Origin: Dromiciops gliroides
Lineage: Eukaryota > Chordata > Mammalia > Microbiotheria > Microbiotheriidae
Reading direction: 5' to 3'
NCBI RefSeq assembly: GCF_019393635.1
Contig: NC_057863.1
Location: 312,501-376,500 of the forward strand
Length of the DNA: 64,000 nucleotides
Both the position numbers and the translations under genes were made by a program. Below, piece after piece: positions 35,819-46,290 of this stretch. Each line of letters begins with the position of its first letter. Position 1 is the first letter of the stretch. The notes under the pieces were generated by a model. The model worked only from the letters and a program-made list of their open reading frames with translations. It was not told where the DNA came from and did no database searches.

Positions 35819-36027
35819 GTCCCTCCTTGAGCCAACTCTGATGAGTTTAAGGTCTTTGAGCCTTTTCTGATGAGTGTAAAATTCATTTACTGCCCTCCTC
35901 CTCTTCCATCTCTTCCCCCACTCCATAAGCCTTTTCCTGTTTCTTTCTTGTAGGATTTCACCTCTGCCTTTCCCCCTCCCCCACAGCATTCCCCTCACTC
36001 CTCAATTTAACCCTAAGGATGTCATCA

Positions 36028-36165
36028 TGGGGCAGCTAGGTGACACAGTGGACAAAGCGTCACCCCTGGACCCAGGGGGATCAGAGCCAAAGCCTGGCCT
36101 CAGACATAAGACAGTCACCCACTGTACGACCCCAGGTATGTCCCCCAACTCCAATTTTTTTATAG
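36028..36165 (+). mobile_element. older tRNA-derived marsupial SINE
   Basis: Plus-strand head GGGGCAGCTAGGTGACACAG, followed by a diverged body. Inserted in the HAL1-like element. Confidence 0.8.
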
Positions 36166-37620
36166 TTCTCTAGGGTCTTGTGTTTGAAAGTCAAATTTGC
36201 CATTCAGTTCAGGTCTTTTCATCACAAATATCTGAAAGTCCTCTTTTCCATTGAAGTCCCATTTTTTTCTCTGAAAGATCATGATGAGTTTTGCTGGGTA
36301 GGTGATTCTTGCCCTCTGGAATATCCTATTCCATGCCCTCCTAATGTAGAAACTGCTAGATCTTGTGCTATCCTGACTGGGGCTCCACAGTACTTGAATT
36401 CTTTCTTTTTGGCAGCTTGCAGTATTTCCTCCTTGACCTGAGAGCTCTGGAATTTGGCTATAATATTCCTAGGAGTTTTCCTTTTGGGATCTCTTTCTGG
36501 AGGTGGTTGGTGGATTCTTTCAATTTCTATTTTAGCTTCTGCTTCTAGAATTTCAGGGCAATTTTCCCTGAGAATATCTTGGAAGATGATGTCTAAGCTC
36601 TTTCCTTGATTATGGTTTTCAGGTAGACCAATAATTTTCAGATTATCTCTCCTGGACCTATTTTCCAGGTCAGCAGTTTTTCCCAGAAGATATTTCACAT
36701 TGCCCTCTATTTTTTTTATTCATTTGGATTTGCTTTATTGTGTCTTGGTTTCTCATAAAGTCACTGGTTTCCATTTGTTCCATCCTAATTCTTAGGCAAT
36801 TATTTTCATCAGAGAGCTTTTCCATTTGGCTTTTTAAGCTGTTGATTTTTTTCTCATGTCTTTCCTGCATCACCCTCATTTCTCTTTCCATTTTTTCCTC
36901 TACCTCTCTAACTTTATCTTCAAAATCCTTTTTGAGTACCTCTATGGCCTGAGACCAATTTGCATTTTTCTTGGAACCTTTAGATATAGGGGACCTGATG
37001 TTGACATCTTCCTCTGAGGGTGCACCTCAGTCTTGCTTGTTACTGAAGAAACTTTCTATGGTCCTCACCTTTCTCTGTCGGCTCATCTTGCCTTTCTTTT
37101 ACTTGGCTTTTAGCTCCTTAAAGTGGGGCACTGTTTCTAGGCTGCAGTACGAAAAGCTTAAGAAGTCCCAGGTGGTATGATTTAAGGAGGATCAGGTTCT
37201 TCACTTGCCTGGCCTTTTCCCTGGTCAATAGATGACCCCAGACCAACTTGCTAATCAACCACCTTTGTGTGTTGTGGTTGTCAACCCTGAGGAGCCTGTG
37301 CCCCTCCCTCACCTGGGCCACTGCTACTCAAGCCTACCTCCTGGTTCCCAGCAGGGGTGAAAAACCCAAGTTCTGCCTCAGCACCAGTATAGACCCTTGT
37401 AGTTTCCCCCCTGCCCAGGGCTCAGCCCTCCTCTCACCAGACTGTGAGCTTAGTTCCAGACAACACTGGCACTTCAGCTGATTCAGAGGCTCTGGGGGTC
37501 TCCTTCTCTGGTGAGGACTTCCTGGGACTGGATGAGCAATGCGATTCCTCCATAAGTGGCCAGCACATAATTCTGCCATTAAGGGTGTATGAATTGAAGT
37601 ACTTCTTAAAACCAGTGAAG

Positions 37621-38339
37621 TGATACTGACTGTCAGATTCTAGACTTGCCATAATTGAAATCCCGACTGTAGAATCCACCACAGCCACTGTCCTTCCCAA
37701 CATCTTTCTTAAAGTGCATATGGTGCTGCAGGGGAGATCTGATGAGAGCAGAGCACAGTGGGCTGTGGGCTTACCTCTATTCCTGAGAGCTAGCCTGATT
37801 TCACAGCAGGTGGCCTCCAGACAAAACACATGACCAGGAGGCCCTGCTTCCTCAGGGAAACCGAAGGGTAGATCTAGACCTTTCAGTCCTGGCTACCTGT
37901 CTCCTTTTATTCTGTTTCCCTTTCTAGAAACAGGGCATAGATTGGGAACCCTGAGTCTAGACATCTCTAGCCTTCGAGATCCTATGAAGGGAAGTCCTTA
38001 ACTGGAGAGTTCCTAAGAAGGCAAGGCTCCCAGAGTGAATTAACTAAACAAATCCAGATAATATCTCCCTTGAGAGGGAATCACTTGTATAGGGGAAGAG
38101 CAGGAGAGCCCCAGACTCAGGTTCAGCCATGGTCTCCTCCTCTCCCCATGTGACCTAGCAACCTTGAGGGTTGTAGAATTTTTAGGTCCAGAGAAAGACC
38201 TAGGGAACTTTACAGGTCATAGAATTTGGGACATCCTATCAACACCCTAATCCTATCAGCAACTCAATGTCTGCATCAAGAGCAAATTAGGTAGACTGAG
38301 GCAAGGTAGCATACAGATACAACAAAGATATCTGCATAA
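37621..38339. other. gene-free stretch
   Basis: No gene recognised. The left part may still belong to the 5' region of the HAL1-like element. Confidence 0.45.
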
Positions 38340-39169
38340 TACCCTTTGATATAGCAATACCACTGTTAGGTTTATACCCCCAAAACAGCCCCCCCCAAAG
38401 AGAAAAAGGCCTATTTGTACACAAATATTTCTAGCAGCTCTTTCTGTGGTGGCTAAGAATTGGAAATCAAAGGAATGCCTATCCACTGTGGAATGGCTAA
38501 ACAAGCTATGGGATATGATGGTGATGGAATATTATTGTGTTATAAGAAATGACAAGCAGGATGATTTCATTTGATTTTGGGGGGGGCAATGAGGGTTAAG
38601 TGACTTGCCCAGGGTCACACGGCTAGTAAGTATCAAGTTTCTGAGGCTGGATTTGAACTCAGGTTCTCCTGAATCCAGAGCTGATGCTTTATCCACTGCA
38701 CTACCTAGCTGCCCCCCGAAGCAGGATGATTTCAGAAAGGTCTGGAAAGACTTGTATGAACTGATATACAGTGAAGTGAGCAGAACCAAGAGAATGTTAT
38801 GCACAGTGACAGCAATATTGTTGGATGAAGAACTGTGAATGACTTGACTATTTTCAGCAATACAATGATCTAAGACAATCCCAAAGTACTCAAGATGAGG
38901 CATACCATCCACCTTCACAGAAAGAACTGGTATTGATTGAACACATACCGAAGCATGCTATTTTTCACTTCCTTTCATTTTTCCTTTTATTCAAGTCTTC
39001 TTATACAAAATGACTAATATGGTAATGTTTTGCATAATTGCACATGTGTAACCTATATGTGATTGCTTATCACCTCAGGGAGGGGAGAGGGATAAAATTT
39101 GGGATTTAAAACTTTAAATTAAAAATGTTTATTATTAAAAATTTTAAAATACATAAATGAAGAGGGGAA
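38340..39169 (+). mobile_element. L1 3' end, with a nested SINE
   Basis: Landmarks: 'tagcaataccactgttaggt', 'gtggctaagaattggaaatc', 'gttggatgaagaactgtgaa' and an A-rich end. It is flanked by a degraded duplication (38324-38339 and 39170-39185, ending CTGCATAA). A SINE is inserted at 38570-38718. Confidence 0.85.
38570..38718 (-). mobile_element. tRNA-derived marsupial SINE nested in L1
   Basis: Flanked by AAGCAGGATGATTTCA, perfect over 16 bp, at 38554-38569 and 38719-38734. It must be younger than the L1. Confidence 0.93.
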
Positions 39170-39251
39170 AAAGAGACCTGCATAAAAACTCAGTTATGCC
39201 TCCTGGGAACCATATGAACACCTCAACAAGGGCAGAAAAGGGCTTCTACCA

Positions 39252-39705
39252 GGATTACATGGACTGATGCTGAGTGAAGTGAGAAGAACCAGGAGAACAT
39301 TGTACACAGTAACAGCAACATTTTGTGATGGTTAGCTGTGATAGACTTAGTTCTTCTCAGCAATGCAATGATCCAAGGCAATGCCAAAAGACTGATGAAA
39401 AATGCTCTCCACCTCCAGAGAAAGAACTATGGAGTCTGAAGGAAGATTGAAGCATACTATTTTCACTTTTTTGTTGATTTATTTTCTTTTCTCATATTTT
39501 TTCCTTTTGTTCTGATTCTTCTCTCAGAACATGACAAATGTAGAAACATGTTTAACATGACCGTAATGTATAACCTATATCAGATTGCTTGCTGTCTCAG
39601 GAAGGAAGGGAGAGAAAAAACTGGAACCCAAAATCTTACAAAAATGAATGTTGAAAACTATCTTTACATGTAATTGGAAAAAATATAGAAAATACTATTT
39701 TTCAA
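39252..39705 (+). mobile_element. L1 3' end, second subfamily
   Basis: 5'-truncated L1 whose 3' UTR differs from that of the copy at 38340. Flanks AAAAGGGCTTCTACCA (39236-39251) and AAAAGGGCTTCCACCA (39706-39721) form a 16-bp duplication starting at an A-rich site, as expected for canonical target-primed insertion. Confidence 0.9.
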
Positions 39706-39891
39706 AAAAGGGCTTCCACCAACCCCTTTGCCACATGTGTTTTATAAACATGTGGCCACTTTCCCCTGTACTGGGTATGAGTGAGAAAGTATGCCACACG
39801 ATAGGTGCTTGATAAAGACTGGCCAATTTTTAGGGGGCAATATTTTATACTAACTTCCTGTACCACCTTAGGAAATATTCCTAACTAATAG

Positions 39892-40345
39892 GGCAGCTAG
39901 GTGGTGTCAAAGTACATAAAGTGGGGCAGCTAGATGGCACAGTGGATAGAGCACCAGCCCTGGATTCAGGAGTACCTGAGTTCAAATCCCGCTTCAGACA
40001 TTTAACACTTACTAGCTGTGTGACCCTGGGCAAGTCACTTAACCCCAATTGCCTCACAAAAAAAAAAAGAAAAAAGAAAAGAAAAGAAAAAAAGAAAAAA
40101 CAAAGTACATAAAGTGATGGGCCTGTAGTCAGGAAGACTCAACTTCCTGAGTTCAAATCTGGTCTCAGACACTTACTAGCTGTGTGAACTTGGGCAAGTC
40201 ACTTCACCCAGTTTGCCTCAATTTCCTCATCTGTCAAATGAGCTGGAGAAGGAATTGGCAAACCATTCTAGTATCTTTGCCAAGAAAACTCCAAATGGGG
40301 TCACAGAGAGTCAGACACAATGGAAACAACCCAACAACAAAAGTG
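39892..40345 (+). mobile_element. Mar1-type SINE, split by a younger SINE
   Basis: The head at 39892 continues after the insert at 40117 with 'ctgagttcaaatctggtctc', 'aatttcctcatctgtcaaat' and the Mar1 tail 'ccaaatggggtcacagagag'. It ends in an (AAC)n-like stretch. Confidence 0.8.
39924..40100 (+). mobile_element. tRNA-derived marsupial SINE inside Mar1 SINE
   Basis: Complete plus-strand copy with a long A-rich tail. Flanked by the perfect 16-bp duplication CAAAGTACATAAAGTG at 39908-39923 and 40101-40116. Confidence 0.95.
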
Positions 40346-41070
40346 GTATGTGTTAAGGGTCACTTTGGCATTATTAAGCATAGTGTGTGATTTCCCAATT
40401 GCAATCAAGTCCACTCCCAAACTCCTGTCTAGCTCTGGCTTAGCTCCATGTCCGTGGTCTGTCCTTCCACCTGCCTGTTGTCCAGACAAGGAGGGTGTGT
40501 TTCCCATGCAGATGGTGAGACAGGTCCCCTGTGCATGGCTTCAGGGCTCAGGGAGGAGATGTTTGGGTGCTTTGAAGCTTGGTGTAATCAGCACTGGGCT
40601 ATCTCTGAGTGGGACCTTTTGGAGCATCTCATCATCCATTTAAAAAATATTTTCTTCCATTTGGACCCTAAGCAGGACATTCTCCGTGATCACAGCAAGC
40701 AACTTTGGTGAGCACACATCTCCTTGGTTTGTTTCTTGTGACATGGGTACACATGTCAGTCCCTGTTACTCTTAACAATTGTTCACAGGCATCTCTGTGA
40801 CTTGCTCATGGAATCTTGTGTGGTCTAACTTGAGGCATGTAGGGTGGCAGTTTGAAGAGAACTTTTAGCCTGCTTTGTGCTTGAGCAGCAAACAGAGACA
40901 ATGGGATCTTTTATTCTCTCTTCACTTATGTGATGGGGAATATGTGGAACATGGCAGGTCTTTGTGAAAGCCTACTTGTTTCTTTCACATGTACATGTAT
41001 ATCTACTTATATCTATATATATGCATGTATACATATATACATACACATTATATATACTTATACATATGTG

Positions 41071-41103
<33 letters not shown>

Positions 41104-41596
41104 ATGTATATAAAATCAAGGGTACCCTCAGTGTCCATGAGGTTCACTTGCATTAAGACTTTTGGAGACACAGGCAAATGGGTCAGTGGTCTTCATCACT
41201 TTTCTTTTGGAGGAGGTGGCCTTCTCCCATCCTTCAAACTCTGTCCTATTTCAGATATTGTCAAGATTCAGCTACCCTTCAGTCCTTCCAAATAGAGCTG
41301 CCTTCAGCAGAACTTCCATCAGGGTCCTCCATGCAGGTCAGCTGCTCTTCCCATCATCTCCTTCTCTAGTGCCTTTTCTACCTCCTCATATAACACATCA
41401 GGGTGCAGTGTAAGGGACTGAGGGTGGTGGTTCTACCTTCATCCATGATGGGCATAGTTAGGAAGGAAAGAAGGAGAAAAGGAAGGAAGGAATAGAGGGA
41501 GGAAAGGAAACAAGGGAGGGAAAGAAGGAACGGAGGGAAGGAGGGAGAGATAAAGGAAGGAAACAAATATTTAGGAAGCACTTAGTATTTTGCTAC
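40346..41596. other. gene-free stretch with simple repeats
   Basis: No gene. It holds a compound (TA)n/(TG)n tract at about 40995-41112 and a GGAA-rich purine tract at about 41460-41565. Confidence 0.55.
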
Positions 41597-43115
41597 TGTA
41601 AAAAATTAATTATTAACTAGCTAATCTAGTCTGAGAAAACATAATTGGACTTATGAAAAATTATAACTATACGAACAATTATAAGTTTAGAAAATTATAA
41701 TTGGGCTGTAAGTCCCATCTGGGTCACCATTCAAATGTAAAAATATTTTAACTTACTAGGGCTAATTTGGGGGGCCTAATCTGATTGGGGTACTTAATCT
41801 GGGACTGTTGACTGTTTGGTTATCTGACTGCTATTAATTTAATATGGGCCATTTATAAAGTTCCACCACACTGCTCCACTCCCCAAATTGATAAGCAAGA
41901 GATTAAGAAGCCTCTTCCATTTTAACAGCAGAGGGTTTATTTATAAGATACAATTTAAAATTAAGAATATAGGGAAATAAAATGTACAACCTGACTGTGT
42001 TCCGGTGCGCTCTTTCCACCTGCTGCACCAGGAACTTTTTTAGCCTCCTCCTGCGTACCAACGGACCTTCTTCTAGTGTTCCCCTCACTGAAAAGCCCCC
42101 CTCCTCCGTATCAGCCTCTGTCCCTTCTTGCTCTTAACTTTTTCTCCTTCCCCCATCTCCTAGTGCTCCAGCCTTTCTGTTCTCTTTATCTTCGCTTTCT
42201 CCAACCTGTACCCTGTGCTGATGGCTTCTGTGCTCTCCGCCACCTCCTAGTCCTCTGGCGCCCCTTTCTGTCTGTTCCTCCCAGTGTCTAACTCTCCCGT
42301 ATATATATCTTCCTTCTCTCCACTCAAACCTCGGGGCTCCCTGTGCCCCCATACACACCAAGCTAATCTGCCAGCCACACTAGGGCTGCGGCTAGGGGGG
42401 ATGCTCGAGCATCCCATGCACACCACACCCAGGGCTCCATGGGCACCAGCCCATGCCCCCTGCTGTGTGCCCAGGGACATCTGCACGGGCTATGCCAGAG
42501 GCCGGCCTGGATGAGCCCCGGGATCTCTTGGATAGATCCGCTCAGGGTGGAGGGAGCTGGGGCTTTTCCCCCCAGCCATCTGACCTGGCCTCTTGTACAG
42601 CCCACTGGGCTTTTTCGGCTCAGCTGAAGCTGGGGGGGGGGGGCACCAGCCCCTCCCACTGTAACCATTGGAATGACGCCACCTGCTGGAGACTTACTGT
42701 AGGAAAGCTCCAACATGAGGAGAGGGCCTCTGAGGGCAGGACCATGCGGCTTTTCTTTGGTGTCAGGAAGTGACGTTTGCTTGTGGGAGGAAGGAGGGGG
42801 AGGCTGGCGCACTGGCTCACTCTCTTTCGTGTGGACTCCGGCGGAGAGCGGAGCAAGGAATGTTCTCTCCCTTTAATAGACAGATGAATCAGGCCTTTCT
42901 CTCTCTCTTTACCAAATTCTTATTCTCCTTAATAAATGCTTAAAAGCCTAACTCTTGCTAAAGCTTATAGTTTATTGGTGACCACTCATTAGATTTTGGA
43001 TAGCATAGCTAGAATTTTAGCCCCTTACGCCACACAGAGAAGAAAAACCTGAGGGCCTAAGGCTTTCTAATCTCAGCCCAAAGGTAGGGCCCCCAAATCA
43101 AAATAAATTTCCACA
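41597..43115 (+). mobile_element. LTR-like fossil, probable solo LTR of an endogenous retrovirus
   Basis: Begins TGTAAAAAATT, ends AATTTCCACA, and is flanked by the 4-bp duplication CTAC (41593-41596 and 43116-43119). AATAAA sits near 42930 in the position of an LTR poly(A) signal. About 1.5 kb is long for an LTR, so other insertions may lie inside. No internal retroviral region is seen. Short duplications of 4 bp fit a class I (gammaretrovirus-like) origin, but the family was not checked. Confidence 0.5.
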
Positions 43116-43472
43116 CTACAGGAATTCTGGCAGGTGAACACCATTTTTAGCTAATTTCTTTTCCTTCCTGCAGTTTTACTAAAATGTCCTCTGAAGGGTC
43201 TAGCTGACCAGAATCCCACACCAAGGTCTCTGTAGAATTGTCCTCCCTTACCTAGGGTTCTTGGTGGGACAGTATATGCTACCCAGCCCCAGAGGTCACT
43301 CAGGAACATTTCCCAAGATCCCTGTGCCTTTCTCAGGCTCCTGGAGAAGTTGGCTCTCACTTTATACCTCTACCTCTTGTTCAGTGATGTCATCATTGAT
43401 CCGAGAGACTTGTCCCTGTCATCTAAGCCAATCAACTTTACTGCATCCCATTGGCTCTTCCCATTCATTATG

Positions 43473-43483
43473 TTGTTTTTTTG

Positions 43484-43514
<31 letters not shown>

Positions 43515-43659
43515 GTTTTGGTGAGGCAACTGGGGTTAAGTGACTTGCCCAGAGTCACACAGCCAGTAAGTGTTAAGTGTCTGAGGCCATATTTGAACTC
43601 AGGTTCTCCTGACTCCAGGGCTGGTGCTCTATGCACTGTGCCACCTAGCTGTCCCCTTT
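43473..43659 (-). mobile_element. tRNA-derived marsupial SINE with (TTTTG)n tail
   Basis: Minus-strand SINE with a pentanucleotide-expanded tail. Flanked by CCATTCATTATG at 43461-43472 and 43660-43671. Confidence 0.93.
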
Positions 43660-44104
43660 CCATTCATTATGCCCCCATCCTTGTGACTTTTTCCTTCCAG
43701 GTCATTCATGTAGAAAGCATTCAGTTAGTTAGGAAGTAATAAATTTGGAAGTATTCCTTGCTTCTGACATCACATGGATCACACATTCCATTCAGTCTCC
43801 AGCCCAGCCCCTCCCAAAGGTGTAGCTAAAAGCTCACCTGGAAGTTCCTCCAGTTGCAAGCTGAGCCACAGCAAGCTTCTCATCTTGGCTTGGCTCAAGG
43901 AGGGGCAAATGTCAGTCGGTCTCAGCCTCAGCTAGACAACAGTTTCTCTCTAAGCTCAGCTCAAGACCTCTTTCCACAGGCTGGCCTTTCTTGATCCCTG
44001 TGCTGCTAAGGTCTCTCTCTAAAGGAAAATTCAAAGGGCTAAGCTGACCTTTTCTCAATCTTCCTTCTCTGCAGCCTTGGACACTGTGAGTCATTCCTTC
44101 CTCC

Positions 44105-44755
44105 TTGAAACTGTGAGAAAATAATGGGGTTTGGGGGACTCAGAGACCACCCCCCTCCCCCCCCCACAGGAATTCTGGATGGTTTTGCAGGGCCAGCCCA
44201 GAGTCAGGAGAATTTCCAAGGAATTGTAGATCAACTTTTCTAACTTAACTAAAGGAAGTTAACTAATTTAAGACCACCTTCAAGTCATGTCAATCAATGG
44301 ACTTGAATGTTACCAGCCAATTAGCTTGGATCAAGGTGGAGTGACCAACCTTTACCTGAGACAGGTTAAAAACCCTCAAGCTCTCTTGGCACACTCTTCC
44401 CTCTCCCATGCTACTCTCTCTTTCCCCTCTATCCTAGGTATGTAGGGCTTCTTAACTTTCTGAGCCATGTGTGCTCTCTCTTTTTTTTTGGTTATGGGGC
44501 AATGAGGGTTAAGTGACTTTCCCAGGGTCACACAGCTAGTAAGTATCAAGTGTCTGAGTCCGGATTTGAACTCAGGTCCTCCTGAATCCAGGGCCAGTGC
44601 TTTATCCACTGTGCCACCTAGCTGCCCCCCATGTGCGCTCTCTTTACTAATATTTAATATGCTTTAATAAATGCTTAATGCCCCAAACTGGTGCAGTTGC
44701 CTCTGATTTCTAAGTAATAAATATGTCATAAATCCCAGCTAAATTCCCTAACACT
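44105..44755 (+). mobile_element. LTR-like fossil carrying a SINE
   Basis: Starts near TGTGAGAAAATAATGG and ends near CCCTAACA, with AATAAA at about 44664. The start resembles that of the fossil at 50267, suggesting a shared family. No internal region is seen, so it is probably a solo LTR. Edges are approximate and a clean target duplication was not found. Confidence 0.5.
44481..44629 (-). mobile_element. tRNA-derived marsupial SINE inside the LTR-like fossil
   Basis: Minus-strand SINE flanked by CATGTGTGCTCTCTC (44466-44480) and CATGTGCGCTCTCTT (44630-44644). Confidence 0.92.
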
Positions 44756-45397
44756 TGGGACAATTATAGGGTGATCCCATCTTCTCTCTACATTTTAGTG
44801 AGACCCCTCTTTTCCTGGTTCCCCTCCCCGCTCTCTGACCACTTGTCTCCTCTGCTGGATCCTCCTCCAGACCATGTCCTCTAACCACAGGCGTCCCCAG
44901 GGCTCCATCCTGGGTTCTCTGCTCCTCTCCCTTTATCCGACTTCACCTGGTGAGCTTATGGTAGGACGAAGACCCTAAGAAACTTAGACTTTAAATTTTA
45001 GCAGAAGTGAAAAACAGTCCTTAAACTTTAGACACTGAAACCAAAGATTTTAGAAATAAAAAATCATCCCTGTTTCCCACCATAGGAATGTGATGTTGCC
45101 AGGACACATAGACTAGGGGTCATGCAGATGCTGGGATATGTAGAGACATTTCTATCTATGATGTAAACACCAACAAGCATATCAAGGTCTGCAAGGATGA
45201 TATGCACATTCCATACATTTGAGATATGGATTTTTTTGTATCAGTCAACAAGATGTGTGACTGATAGCTCATCATTCAACCCCTAAAACATTTCCTCCCC
45301 AGTTATTTTGCAATCTCCTTACCTGGCACAGAGCCTTCTTTGTCTGAAATGTATAAAAGGTCAACTTTCCTTCCAGTTGGGGGACAGTCTCCATCTT
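44756..45397. other. gene-free stretch
   Basis: No gene or assignable element apart from the target-site duplication of the SINE at its right end. Confidence 0.5.
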
Positions 45398-45551
45398 TTT
45401 TTGTTTGTTTGTTTTGGTGAGGCAATTGGGGTTAAGTGACTTGCCCAGGGTCACACAGCTAGTAAGTGTTAAGTGTCTGAAGCTGGATTTGAACTCAGGT
45501 ACTCCTGAATCCAGGGCCAGTGCTTTATCCACTGCGCCATCTAGCTGCCCC
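45398..45551 (-). mobile_element. tRNA-derived marsupial SINE
   Basis: Minus-strand SINE flanked by GACAGTCTCCATCTT, perfect over 15 bp, at 45383-45397 and 45552-45566. Confidence 0.95.
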
Positions 45552-45719
45552 GACAGTCTCCATCTTACTGTCCCCCAGCCATGTATTTCTCTTTCCTAAT
45601 ACAACTCTATTTTAACAAGATTTGTTGAGGGCCTGACAATTCTTTGGGTGAGCCGATCACCCAATTCACCCCAAACCCTAACCCAACTCCAAGTCTAGCC
45701 CTAATTCCACCATCACTCT

Positions 45720-46290
45720 ATTGCTGACCCTCCTCATCTCTGGCCTGGACTATTGAAGTAGCTGCTAGTGGGTCTGCCTGTTCCAAATCTCCCCTCTGGT
45801 CCATTCTCCATTCAGCCACCAAAGGAATTTTCCTAAAGCATGGATATAATAATTTCCTCCCTCCAGTGGCTCCCTATTGCCTCCAGGTACAATACAAAAT
45901 CCTGTGCTTGGCATTCAAAGCCCTTCTTAACCTGGCTCCTCCTACTTTTTGGTCTTCTTACAGCTGACTTCTCTCACATACTCTTGGATGACCTCCTGGA
46001 TGTTCCTCATATAAGACCTCCCTGGTCTTTTTCAATTCCCAAATAAAATCCCATGTTCTATAGGAAGCCTTCCCCAATAAACCCTCTTAATTCTGGGTCT
46101 TCCCTCTCTTAACACTTCCTATTTATCCTGCATGTAGTTTGTTTGTACAGTTATTTACTTTTTGTCTCCCCATTAAGTTGTGAGCTCCTAGAAGGTGGGG
46201 ACTGATTTTGCCTCCTTTTGTATCCCCAGTACTTTGATAAGCACTGTGTGCCTGGCACACAGTAGGTGTTCAATAGATGTTTATTGACTA
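45720..46290 (+). mobile_element. L2 LINE 3' end
   Basis: L2 landmarks 'ccagtggctccctattgcct', 'ccttccccaataaaccctct', 'gtgcctggcacacagtaggt' and a terminal 'atagatgtttattgac'. Confidence 0.85.

Larger units (their letters stand above)
34490..37620 (-). mobile_element. HAL1-like half-L1 (ORF1 and 3' end, no ORF2)
   Basis: Minus strand. The 3' end lies at about 34497-35035 (poly(T) then L1 3' UTR wording). A pyrimidine-rich middle runs from 35040 to 36170. ORF1 runs from about 37000 down to 36200. ORF1 reads as L1 ORF1p: a coiled-coil segment (QMEKLSDENNCLRIRMEQME) and then the RNA-binding region (NRSRRDNLKIIGLPENHNQG) to KEFKYCGAPVRI. No reverse-transcriptase or endonuclease sequence lies between ORF1 and the 3' end, as in half-L1 elements. 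An internally deleted L1 is the alternative. Three SINEs and a (GT)n run sit inside it. The 5' edge is approximate. Confidence 0.65.
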
